A stretch of 64,000 nucleotides of DNA from Pseudomonadota bacterium (GTDB taxonomy: Bacteria > Verrucomicrobiota > Verrucomicrobiia > Limisphaerales > SXTU01), in the NCBI GenBank assembly GCA_009922615.1, contig RFVF01000021.1, forward strand, positions 1 to 64,000, in the 5' to 3' direction. Position numbers and translations under genes: made by a program. Under the pieces are notes generated by a model, which did not search any database, had not been told where the DNA came from, and worked only from the letters and a program-made list of their open reading frames with translations. This document shows positions 1 to 8,769 of this stretch, in pieces (the stretch's first letter is position 1; each line of letters begins with the position of its first letter).

Positions 1-39
1 GCGAACGCCGCGAACGCCGTTACTAATCCGGCCCGTTGA
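1..39 (+). CDS. C-terminal tail of an upstream CDS (partial), ...[12 protein letters not shown]
   Basis: Open frame 1 ends with TGA at 37-39, just before a terminator hairpin; the window starts inside the gene. Confidence 0.35.
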   Translation, partial: ANAANAVTNPAR

Positions 40-48
40 ATCTCACAG

Positions 49-85
49 GTGCGGGAGGCCGCGAGGCTTCCCGCACCTTTTTTTT
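49..85 (+). terminator. Rho-independent terminator upstream of infA
   Basis: GGTGCGGGAGGCC-gcga-GGCTTCCCGCACC stem-loop followed by a long T tract. Confidence 0.85.
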
Positions 86-125
86 CTTTTTCCCCCTTTC
101 GCAGCAACGCAGCGCCAGCCTACTC

Positions 126-338
126 ATGGAAGAACCACTCACGGTCGAAGGCCACATCACGGTTGTTCTCCCCGGCACCATGTTCCGGGTGAAACTGGAC
201 AATCAACACGAGGTGCTCGCCCACATTTGCGGCAAGATGCGCAAGCGTTTCGTCCGCCTTACCGCCGGCGACCGCGTAAAGATGGAGATGTCGCCCTACG
301 ACTTGTCGAAGGCTCGCATCGTCTATCGCCTGCGCTGA
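126..338 (+). CDS. infA: Translation initiation factor IF-1
   Basis: [71 protein letters not shown]1-like IF-1 signature; ATG at 126 inside the longer ORF 36..338. Confidence 0.96.
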   Translation: MEEPLTVEGHITVVLPGTMFRVKLDNQHEVLAHICGKMRKRFVRLTAGDRVKMEMSPYDLSKARIVYRLR

Positions 339-345
339 AGCGGGG

Positions 346-1578
346 TCACTCTTCCGCGAGCCACAGCCGAGCGAGTCCCGTTGGTTGGAACTGCGGTTCG
401 ACACGGGAGAGCTCCAGCGTCACCTTGGTCTCGCGGCCTCTCGTGACGGTAGTTTTCACGGTGCCGTTGAGCGACGGGAGGGTGGGCCGGCGGTTCACCC
501 CAGCGGGCGCGACACGGATGACTTTCCCGGCCTTCAGTTGCTTTGCCACGTCGATGCCTTCGTTGAAAAGCGTGAGTTTGAGCTCCTTTCCGCCCACCTC
601 ATCCACATAACCCGGCGCGCCTTCTTTCACGATGCGCGCGGCGTGGACAGCTTTCTGCTCGGTCTGGAACTTCACCAAGCTCTCGTCATCCAGGAAAACT
701 TCCCAGGCGATGCGGCGCTTGCCGGCTCCGATGCCGTGTGTCTTCGTGCGCAGCTTGTCGCCGGGTTTGATGTCTGCAAACTTCGCTGGCACTCCGGCCT
801 TCCAAAAGCGCGTCTCGCCGTCGGTCTCGATCAGCACGTTCGTCATGCGGATGAAGCTCTTGTTGAAATTCGCCCAGGTGCAGTCCACGGCGCGCTTCGC
901 GGCATCAATCTTGTCCACGTAGAAATACTCCTTGTGGCCATTCATCATGTTCATCTCGTCCTGGATGTAAGTCAGCCACACCCACTCGCCCTTGTCGTTC
1001 TCATGCAGGCGGAAGATCGCGCGCTCGCCGACGCGGAAGTCCTGCAAGTCGCCATTCGCCGCGTGGTGCAACAGCTCGGCGTAAGGCATCACGGTGAAGC
1101 TCATCACCACGTCGTCGCCCTCGTTGCGGAACTTCCCAGTGCGGGTGGCAAGGTCGAGGCTGATGAGTTCGCCCCATGGACGGCGCATCTCGCCGTTGCC
1201 CGTCGGGACGATGACCTGTCCGGGAATAATTTTGAGCTTCGGCTTCGCTGGCTGCCATTGCCACGAGGTCAACTCGTGTTTCCCGTCGAGCTTCAGCCAC
1301 ACGACCACGTCAGCGAGCCGGTTGGTGCCGCCGTCGTCTACCTTGAGCGTGAGGCGGAAGTTTTGCCCGGCAACAACTTGCTGTTGCGCCCGCTCGATGC
1401 CGAGCAGCTTGAGCTTCGGATCGCGAGCCGTGACGGCAAACTTTGCTGCGGCCAGCACTTGCGAGTCGGTGATCGCCGCGAGGGAGTAACCTCCGGGGAT
1501 TTGAGCCGATATGCGGCAGGAGCTAATGCCGAGCGTGATGGCGATGGCGAATAGCGCGGAGAAGAAACGTGCGTTCAT
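346..1578 (-). CDS. Secreted or lipoprotein-like hypothetical protein
   Basis: ORF 346..1629; more likely start MNARFFSALFAIAITLGISSCRISA at 1578 (signal peptide). Confidence 0.7.
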   Translation of the reverse strand: MNARFFSALFAIAITLGISSCRISAQIPGGYSLAAITDSQVLAAAKFAVTARDPKLKLLGIERAQQQVVAGQNFRLTLKVDDGGTNRLADVVVWLKLDGKHELTSWQWQPAKPKLKIIPGQVIVPTGNGEMRRPWGELISLDLATRTGKFRNEGDDVVMSFTVMPYAELLHHAANGDLQDFRVGERAIFRLHENDKGEWVWLTYIQDEMNMMNGHKEYFYVDKIDAAKRAVDCTWANFNKSFIRMTNVLIETDGETRFWKAGVPAKFADIKPGDKLRTKTHGIGAGKRRIAWEVFLDDESLVKFQTEQKAVHAARIVKEGAPGYVDEVGGKELKLTLFNEGIDVAKQLKAGKVIRVAPAGVNRRPTLPSLNGTVKTTVTRGRETKVTLELSRVEPQFQPTGLARLWLAEE

Positions 1579-1746
1579 AATCGTAACCGAGATGGCAAAG
1601 TGGCGAATAATGATGCAGGCCTGCGGCAATTCACAGCACCGCGAGACACAAGTGGTTAATCAGGTTTATACGGTGGATGAAATCGAGTTGGGCACGGCAG
1701 CCTCGTGAGGCTCGCTTCGAATCGCAAACGTGCCAATCCAGCGCGA

Positions 1747-3225
1747 CTACTTCTCTTCTTTCTTGGCCGAACCGCCGAGAGTCACGTCGATGCCGTAGGT
1801 CAGGGAGAGATCTTGATGCGCGCGGCCGGCCCACGAGGTGTTCAGGTGGACTTTGCAAAGGGTCTTGAGTGTCCGGATGGCGGCATCCTTGTCACCCTTG
1901 GCCGCGTAGTGGCCAGCGATGCGATACTGCGCCTCGGGCGCGGCGCTCTTGAAGAAGTTCAACACGCCAACCAGGGTCTGAATCGCGGCGTCATTTTGCT
2001 TCATTGCGCTTTGACACTCGGCGATGCGGAAGAGCGACTGCGGTTCGCGCTGGGATTGATTGTAGGCGGCGATGGCTTCGGTGTATTTGCCGGTGCGCTG
2101 CAACACTTCTCCGAGCCGCCATTGGATGGCGTCACTCTGTTTGGGGTGCTTGTTGAGCATGGCTTGGTAAGCCTCGATGCAGCTCTTCCAGTTGTTTTCC
2201 TCGCCGTAGGTTTCGGCGATTTCGCGGTCGGCAACATACTGATCCTTGAGTTCGCGATAGACGAGCCGTGCTTCACCGCGCTTGCCGCTGGTGCGGAGAT
2301 ATGCCGCGTATTCGCCCCGGATCGTGTCGTCGTCGGGGTTTTTCTTCGTCAAGGCAGCGAAGCGTTCGGTGGCCTTCGCCGTCTCGCCTGCGTAGGCGAA
2401 GATTCGGGCGCACCAGTGCTCCATGCTTGTCTTCTGCGCGGCATCGGAGGTGGGCTGTTTCTCGATGAAGGCGACGGCGTCGGCGGCAATCGCGCCCCGG
2501 GCCTTGGCACCCTTTTCGCCGTAAAAAGTAGGGATGTGATGATTGTGCATCGCGTCGGCAGTCCAGGAGGCGAAGGTCACGAGCGAGTCTTTCTTGCGAG
2601 TTTGCTCGACGAGCGCAAACGCCTCGGCCGTCTTTTTTTCCACGAGCCGGTGCATGAGGAGCCGGTGTTGCGCTGTGTTGTGAAGATTCTGCGGATCGGC
2701 GTAGGTGCCGGTGGCGAGATATTCCATGTGCGGAACCCATTTCTCCGTCTTGCCGAGGCGCCAGTAGATTTTGCAGACCTCGCTGCGTGCGTAGGCCCCG
2801 AAATCGTTGGTGGGCCATTTGGTGATGACTTTCTCGAACGCCTTCACGGCTTCTTCCGCGTCGCCAGTCTGGGTCTGACAGACGCCGATGGAATACTGGG
2901 CGCTACCGGCGTCGATCGCGTCGGGAAAATAGTCGATGACGTTGCGAAATTCGTTGATCGCGGCATTGATCTGGCCGAGCTGGCGGGTGCACTCGGCGAA
3001 CATGAGCTGCGCGTAGGAGGCGATCTCGGACTTGGTGTGGAGCTGGAGGAAGAGCTCGTATTCCGAGCGGGCGGACTTCCAGTTGCTCTGCTCGGCGTAT
3101 CGCTCGGCCCGGGTGAGTTGGTGGCGTTCCTCTTCGGTGAGACGAGTCCAGCGGTCGGGGGCAAGCCGGGCGTGTGCCGACATGCTGAGCAGGCCACAGA
3201 GGAAAATGAGCAGGCGCAGTTTCAT
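1747..3225 (-). CDS. Tetratricopeptide repeat protein with signal peptide
   Basis: 492 aa; repeated TPR pattern (A..Y..AI..Y......P..A); N-term MKLRLLIFLCGLLSMSAHA; downstream of exbBD. Confidence 0.85.
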   Translation of the reverse strand: MKLRLLIFLCGLLSMSAHARLAPDRWTRLTEEERHQLTRAERYAEQSNWKSARSEYELFLQLHTKSEIASYAQLMFAECTRQLGQINAAINEFRNVIDYFPDAIDAGSAQYSIGVCQTQTGDAEEAVKAFEKVITKWPTNDFGAYARSEVCKIYWRLGKTEKWVPHMEYLATGTYADPQNLHNTAQHRLLMHRLVEKKTAEAFALVEQTRKKDSLVTFASWTADAMHNHHIPTFYGEKGAKARGAIAADAVAFIEKQPTSDAAQKTSMEHWCARIFAYAGETAKATERFAALTKKNPDDDTIRGEYAAYLRTSGKRGEARLVYRELKDQYVADREIAETYGEENNWKSCIEAYQAMLNKHPKQSDAIQWRLGEVLQRTGKYTEAIAAYNQSQREPQSLFRIAECQSAMKQNDAAIQTLVGVLNFFKSAAPEAQYRIAGHYAAKGDKDAAIRTLKTLCKVHLNTSWAGRAHQDLSLTYGIDVTLGGSAKKEEK

Positions 3226-3245
3226 GAGTGAGGGAAAAAGTTGTC

Positions 3246-3320
3246 AGCCGCAGATGAACACGGACAAAACACAGATGGGAAATTTGGCTTCATCTGCGCT
3301 TTCCGTGTTCATCTGTGGCT
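3246..3320. repeat. Long-armed inverted repeat (AGCCRCAGATGAACACGGA family), copy A
   Basis: Arms 3246-3264 and 3302-3320 match 18/19 as inverted repeat; intergenic between the exbD-like and TPR genes. Confidence 0.85.
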
Positions 3321-3328
3321 TGAAAAAG

Positions 3329-3736
3329 TCACTTATCCACTTCGGTGGCCAGCACAATGGCGGCGTCGCATTGGTTGACGATGTCCATGAGCTTGACGGC
3401 GCTGCCGTATTCCACGCCGCGATCGATGTTGATGACGACGGCGCGATCCTTGGTGCCGACGAGCTTGGCGGTGATGCCGGCCTTGAGGTTGTCCCAGGTC
3501 GTCTTTTCACCGTTGAGGAAGACATCCTTCTGCATGTTTAGCTGCACAGTAACGCTCTTGCTCTCGGCGTTCTTGGCGGTGGAGGCCTTGGGTAGCTTGA
3601 GATCAATGCCCGTCACGCTAACGAACGTAGTCGCGACCATGAAGATGATGAGCAGCACCAGGCTGATGTCGATCATCGGAATGAAATTGATCGCTGCGAT
3701 CGGCTCATCCGAGTCGTCTTGGACATCCATTGCCAT
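3329..3736 (-). CDS. Biopolymer transport protein ExbD/TolR family
   Basis: 135 aa; INFIPMIDISLVLLIIFMVATTF N-terminal TM typical of ExbD/TolR. Confidence 0.92.
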   Translation of the reverse strand: MAMDVQDDSDEPIAAINFIPMIDISLVLLIIFMVATTFVSVTGIDLKLPKASTAKNAESKSVTVQLNMQKDVFLNGEKTTWDNLKAGITAKLVGTKDRAVVINIDRGVEYGSAVKLMDIVNQCDAAIVLATEVDK

Positions 3737-3756
3737 AGGTTTGATCTTTCGACGGA

Positions 3757-4383
3757 CTACTTCTGCGCCGACGGGAGCTGCTGCCGCAGGTCGCGATACG
3801 CCTGAAAGGCCTGCGACTCTAGTTCCAGTGCCATGTTGGAAATCGCCTTGCTGAAGTAGTTGTAAAACATCAGCGCGGGAATCGCCACGAGCAGGCCGGT
3901 GGCGGTGGAAACGAGCGCCTCGGAAATGCCCGCCGCGATGACGCTCGGCCCGCCCATGCCTTGCGTGGCGATGTCCGAGAAGGCGGCGATGATACCTTTG
4001 CAGGTTCCGAACAGCCCGACGAACGGCGCGATGGAGGCGATGGTGGCGAGGATGGGTAGGTATTGCTTCAAGCGCGCCATCTCGCCGCGCATCGTCAGTG
4101 TCATCACACGCTCGGCGTCAGCGCTCTCGGCATCACGACCCGACGCGGCCTCGGCCAGGATCATCGCGGCCAGTGGCGATTCGCTCTGGCGGCAGCGCTC
4201 CAGCACCTGATCATACTGCTTTTTCTCCAACGCCTCTTTAATGGCAGCCCGCAAGCCCGCCGTGGCGAGCCGCACTTGCTTGAAGAATGCCAGCCGCTCC
4301 AGCACCACGCCGATGCTGATGACCGACAACAGAATCAACGTGGCCATCGTCATGCCACCCGCGACTATCCATTCCCACAACAT
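3757..4383 (-). CDS. MotA/TolQ/ExbB proton channel family protein
   Basis: 208 aa; LPILATIASIAPFVGLFGTCKGIIAAFSDIATQG...ISEALVSTATGLLVAIPALMFYNYF. Confidence 0.94.
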   Translation of the reverse strand: MLWEWIVAGGMTMATLILLSVISIGVVLERLAFFKQVRLATAGLRAAIKEALEKKQYDQVLERCRQSESPLAAMILAEAASGRDAESADAERVMTLTMRGEMARLKQYLPILATIASIAPFVGLFGTCKGIIAAFSDIATQGMGGPSVIAAGISEALVSTATGLLVAIPALMFYNYFSKAISNMALELESQAFQAYRDLRQQLPSAQK

Positions 4384-4453
4384 AGGTTCTCTTTTGGTTA
4401 ACGGTTATCTGACGTGTTTCGAGTCCATTGACTGCAAAGCAAAATGACGGCCT

Positions 4454-5512
4454 TCACTTCTTGCCCTTACCTTCGAGCATCATCTTCCACTCGCTGTAGC
4501 CCGCCATCGCTTGCGCGAGGATGTTGACGCCGAGTTGATATGATTGTTCCGCCGACTCCGCGCTGGTGCCGCCGTGGGTGTCCTTCCACGCGTCCGAGAT
4601 GGAGCCTTGATGGTAGAACGCGACCCAACGGCCGTCTTTTTTCCAACCCAACGCGCGCGTGCCGCTGTGCGCCCAGAGCGGGGGACAGCCATTCAAAGGG
4701 TAGGGGGCTTGGTAGATCGGATCGTCATCGGGAATTTCCACCGCGGCCACCTCTGGCAATGCCGATTGCATGAGCCGGAGGAACGCGCTGTGAAATTGAT
4801 TGCCGCCATTGTCGGCGAAGATCATGCCCCGGTTTTCCAGCAGGTAATTGCGGACCGCCTTCACTTCGCGCGTGTCGAAGCGGAATGGATAGCTCCCGCA
4901 GAAGAACACCACTGGCGGCGCGCGCCCCTTCACGTAGCGGCCAAGTTCGGCCAGCGTCACGTCCTGCGGAATTTTTGAAACCGGCATTTTCGCGCGACGG
5001 CCGAACTCCTTGGTCATGTTTTCGTCCGCGCCATTCCGCATGTTGAAGTCCCAGTTGCCGCCTTCGTAGCGCACGCGCACAAAAACGAAGCGTGCTCCTT
5101 CGCGGCCCGCCGCGTAACCGGCCGGACCCGCGCCCTCGCCCTGACCGATCTTGTATTCGTTGGCGGTGACTTCCTTGAGGTTGAGCGGCGTGAGCTCGAG
5201 CGGCGGCACCTCGAAGACAATCGGGCTGTTCGCGTTTACCAACACCCGCTTGCGCTGCACTTTCTTCACCTCGACCTTCATCTGTTTGATCATCGCCTTG
5301 GGCTTGCCGGAGCCTTTGACGAGGTCGTAGGTCTTCTTGCAGCCGGGGATGTGCATCGAGAGCATGGTCACCAGAACGATGGCCGCGTGGCCGCAAAAAG
5401 ATTTGCCGATGTAACGCCGCAACCGACCGTGCTTGCCCTGCCAATACACCGCGTCGGCCCGGAACGGATTCCAGACACGCGGAGACGACGGTTTGGCGGC
5501 GGGCGAAGGCAT
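4454..5512 (-). CDS. DUF4159 domain-containing protein with N-terminal TM segment
   Basis: 352 aa; FVRVRYEGGNWDFN...PPVVFFCGSYPFRFDTREVKAVRNYLLENRGMIFADNGGNQFHSAF...DDPIYQAPYPL pattern. Confidence 0.8.
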   Translation of the reverse strand: MPSPAAKPSSPRVWNPFRADAVYWQGKHGRLRRYIGKSFCGHAAIVLVTMLSMHIPGCKKTYDLVKGSGKPKAMIKQMKVEVKKVQRKRVLVNANSPIVFEVPPLELTPLNLKEVTANEYKIGQGEGAGPAGYAAGREGARFVFVRVRYEGGNWDFNMRNGADENMTKEFGRRAKMPVSKIPQDVTLAELGRYVKGRAPPVVFFCGSYPFRFDTREVKAVRNYLLENRGMIFADNGGNQFHSAFLRLMQSALPEVAAVEIPDDDPIYQAPYPLNGCPPLWAHSGTRALGWKKDGRWVAFYHQGSISDAWKDTHGGTSAESAEQSYQLGVNILAQAMAGYSEWKMMLEGKGKK

Positions 5513-5541
5513 CTAGGCGGCAGACGGAACGCGGCCCCGGC

Positions 5542-5964
5542 TCACTTCAAGTCCTTGAGCAAGTCATCACCCTTCGTGGAGAAGGGGCTTTTCGGAATGT
5601 CCCCGGGCTTGGCGACCTTGTCGATTCCAAGCACTTTTTCCGCCTGAGCCTGACGATTGCTCGACTCGGTGGCGGCGTCAGGTGGCGGCGCGACAGCCGT
5701 TTTCACCGGCGCGGCATTGGTCGCCGCCGCAGGAGGGGCATTGGTGGCCTTGGCCGCGTCCTCGGCTTCTTTCTTCTTCAACGCCGCTTCGTCAGCGGCG
5801 GCCTTGGCTTTGCTCGCCGCTTCCCTCTGCTGATGGCCCCAATAACTGAAGCCGCACAGCAAGGCAATGATCAGGGCGTGGATGACGGCGCTCACCCCGG
5901 TCCACTTCCAGAGGGTTTTCAGTGGAACTTCAGTGCGAACTTTTTCTGGTTTCGTTTGCATCAT
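5542..5964 (-). CDS. TolA-like membrane-anchored Ala/Lys-rich protein
   Basis: 140 aa; one N-terminal TM then REAASKAKAAADEAALKKKEAEDAAKA and a disordered Ala/Pro region. Confidence 0.7.
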   Translation of the reverse strand: MMQTKPEKVRTEVPLKTLWKWTGVSAVIHALIIALLCGFSYWGHQQREAASKAKAAADEAALKKKEAEDAAKATNAPPAAATNAAPVKTAVAPPPDAATESSNRQAQAEKVLGIDKVAKPGDIPKSPFSTKGDDLLKDLK

Positions 5965-6081
5965 GGTCAGGAATTCGGGTTGAACCTATCAGGAACGCAG
6001 GAAGGCGGGAATCATTTCAACGACGCAAATGTCCGCTTGGCCCTGAGTTCAAGATTCACTTTCAGGCATCGGCGCTCATTG

Positions 6082-8769
6082 TCATTGCTGCGTGGACGCC
6101 GTGTCTCGGTCGGCGATGTTCACCATCTCGGGCAGCACCAGTTTGCCGCGCGCAAATTTCGCCGCATCGCTCTCCGGGTAATCCCAAGTCGCGCGCTTGT
6201 AACGACGGTAAGCTGAGTCGAGCTGGCCAGCGCTGCGGTAGGATTCGCCGGCCCAGAAAACCGCGTCCGGGCGGAACTTGCTGCGCGGATAGTTGTCAAC
6301 GAGGAGGTCGAACTCCTTGCCGGCCTTGCCGAACTGCTCGGCCTTATACCAGCACTGCGCGGCACGGAAGAGCATGCGCTCGGCCCACTCGTGCTGCGGG
6401 AAGCGCTCGACGAACTTCTTCGAGACTTCCGCCGCCGTCGGATACTCCTTCTTGTTGTAGAAGTATTCCGCAATGCGGACGACGACGTTCGCAACGAGCG
6501 GGTTCTCGGGCCAGGTGTAGGCGAGGGTCACGTATTCCGCGCTGGCGGTGTCCATGTCGTTCTTCTCCTCGTAGCACTGGCCGAGCTTGTATTGCGCGTC
6601 CGGCGCGAGCGGGTGATCGGAATGGTTCTGGACGATGCGTTTGTAGTAGCTGACCGCTTCGTCGTATTTCTTCAACTCCTGCGCGAACTGCCCGAGCAGG
6701 TAGTCCGTGCGCGCCTCATATTGCTTGCTCGGGTAGTCGTTGCTCAACTCCTTCAGCAACTGCATTCCCTCGTTCAACGCGTTCGTCGCGGCGGGCAACT
6801 GCTTCAGCGCGCGGTAATTCTTGAACAGCTCGAAGTAGGCCTCCGCCATCCGGAACTGCGACTCGATGGCCACGCGCTCGGTGGCGTATTTTTTCTCGAA
6901 CACCAGCAGGTTGCCGTCCGTGCCTTTCACCACGTTGATGGTTTTTTCGAATTTGGCCGTCGCGTCGGTCTTGCTCGCGTAGGTCAGCGTGATGGCGTCG
7001 CCGAACCATGCCTCCATCTTGTCGTCGCCGGGCGTGGGCTTCTCGCCCGCCACGAGCGGGAAGCTCCCGCTGAACTCACCGCTGTGGCTCAAGGTTTCCT
7101 GCAATTTGGCCGTGAACTTCTCGCCACGCTGGCTCGTGAGCGTGACCTCGATGCTGTCGCGCTCCGCCGAGGCATCGGCGGTGAGATCCTTCACGACGAT
7201 GAAAATCTTGTCGCCGATGTATAGGTTGGAAACCGCCTTGTCGTAACCGCTGTCGCTGAACTGCACACTGGCCGGCACGGACAGGCGGGCCTGATCCTTG
7301 AACTCCTTGCCCTGCGCCTTGTAGGTCACGGTGATCACGTCCTGACCGTTGAGGTTCAGCACGGGAACGACGTTAGCAAGTTGCTGCTCCTGCACGACGC
7401 CGGGATTGCGGCGCGGTGCCAGCGTCCGCGTGTCACCTGGCTCGAGCACGGTGGTGGGCGGCGAATCCTTGTCGCCAAGGTTCATGAAGATTTGTCCGAC
7501 GAAGCGCCCGATCTCCAAGGCATCGTCCGAGACCTTGCGTTTGGCTTGCTTACCGCCGGCGACATCTGACAGCGGGCAGATTACCTCCACCGTGCTGCCA
7601 CCCGAGGTCGTCAACGTGGCCTTCACTTCGCTGAACGAATCCTTCGCCGCCGCTGGATCAATGATCTCGAAGGTCAGCGGCGGGCGGAACGCGACGGACT
7701 TGATGGGCGGCGCGTTGTTCGTGTCGAGCGTCGAGGTGTAGGTGAAGATTTCCTGGCCATCGGCGCGACGGTTTACCGACGACATGACGAAGCCGACTTT
7801 GACTTCGCCCGGCGTCGCCGGTTCCAAGTGCGTGGTGCGCAGTGTCGGCGTGCCGGGGTCGGTGTTTTGCTCGTCGAGGTAAAGCGCCTCCAGCGTCACC
7901 CCGTCCGCGAGCTTAAAGCCGTTCGTCCGCTGGGGGGACCAAATGTCCAGCTCCTTGGTGAAGACGCCGCTGAACGGTTCGGTCTCCGTGGCCTCCAGTT
8001 TTTGCTCCACTCCGTCGCTGGTCTTGAGCGCAAACTTCACCTTGTCACGCTTGTCGGTGGTGTCGGCGTCGTAGTCGGTGATGCGCACTATGACGCGCTG
8101 GCCGGGGTCCACGCGGCGCACCTGCTTCACGTAGGTTTCAGGAATGTTCTGCCCGGCCTGCGCCTTGAAGTCGTAAGCGATGAAGCCAATCGTGCCGTTG
8201 TAGTAGGTCGCCGATATTGCCTGCGAGAGGCTGCGTGGCTTGCCCTGCGAGATCATGCTCGTTTCGTCCTCGTAAACCGCCGTGATCCGGTCGCTGGGCG
8301 TAAGGCGCAGCGCGTCACCCGTCGCCACTTCCGCTTCGCCGCGCGTCGGCAGCAGCAGGGTGCCAGCTGCGTCTGTCACTTCCAGTTCAGCGATGCGCGG
8401 GGCCGTGCCGCTAAACTTTTCAATGAACAACCGCACGTAACGCCCTGACGCGTTCGTGAGCTGGATGCTCGCGCCGGAGAAGTTGCCGGCGTTCGTCGAG
8501 ACGATGCGGGCGCGCTGCTCGGCCGTGGAGCCAGTGAAGTTCGTCGTCGCCGCCACCGTGGTCCATTCGGTCAGGTTCGTGGAAACTTGGATTGCATACT
8601 CGACTGGTTTTTTATCCTTGAAGAATCCGTCCGTGCTCCACTTCAACGCGCCAAGTTTCGTGGGCTGCTTCAAGTCCACGACGAGGAACTTCGGCGCGCG
8701 CCCGTCGTTCAGGCCTTCCCACGCGGTCTTCGGATTGTTGTCAATGGCCCGCACTGCCTCGTTACCCAC
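6082..8769 (-). CDS. Discoidin-like/beta-domain/TPR protein, probably the C-terminal part of a frameshifted giant gene
   Basis: 895 aa; starts inside a F5/8-type-C-like segment (AVRAIDNNPKTAWEGLNDG...), no signal peptide; C-terminal TPRs; frame open upstream to about 8930. Confidence 0.75.
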   Translation of the reverse strand: MGNEAVRAIDNNPKTAWEGLNDGRAPKFLVVDLKQPTKLGALKWSTDGFFKDKKPVEYAIQVSTNLTEWTTVAATTNFTGSTAEQRARIVSTNAGNFSGASIQLTNASGRYVRLFIEKFSGTAPRIAELEVTDAAGTLLLPTRGEAEVATGDALRLTPSDRITAVYEDETSMISQGKPRSLSQAISATYYNGTIGFIAYDFKAQAGQNIPETYVKQVRRVDPGQRVIVRITDYDADTTDKRDKVKFALKTSDGVEQKLEATETEPFSGVFTKELDIWSPQRTNGFKLADGVTLEALYLDEQNTDPGTPTLRTTHLEPATPGEVKVGFVMSSVNRRADGQEIFTYTSTLDTNNAPPIKSVAFRPPLTFEIIDPAAAKDSFSEVKATLTTSGGSTVEVICPLSDVAGGKQAKRKVSDDALEIGRFVGQIFMNLGDKDSPPTTVLEPGDTRTLAPRRNPGVVQEQQLANVVPVLNLNGQDVITVTYKAQGKEFKDQARLSVPASVQFSDSGYDKAVSNLYIGDKIFIVVKDLTADASAERDSIEVTLTSQRGEKFTAKLQETLSHSGEFSGSFPLVAGEKPTPGDDKMEAWFGDAITLTYASKTDATAKFEKTINVVKGTDGNLLVFEKKYATERVAIESQFRMAEAYFELFKNYRALKQLPAATNALNEGMQLLKELSNDYPSKQYEARTDYLLGQFAQELKKYDEAVSYYKRIVQNHSDHPLAPDAQYKLGQCYEEKNDMDTASAEYVTLAYTWPENPLVANVVVRIAEYFYNKKEYPTAAEVSKKFVERFPQHEWAERMLFRAAQCWYKAEQFGKAGKEFDLLVDNYPRSKFRPDAVFWAGESYRSAGQLDSAYRRYKRATWDYPESDAAKFARGKLVLPEMVNIADRDTASTQQ

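Noticed and set aside
1705-3231. 508-aa ORF on + strand
   Set aside because: Antisense shadow of the TPR gene 1747..3225; high-GC complement, low-complexity Val/Gly/Leu-rich, no recognisable domain
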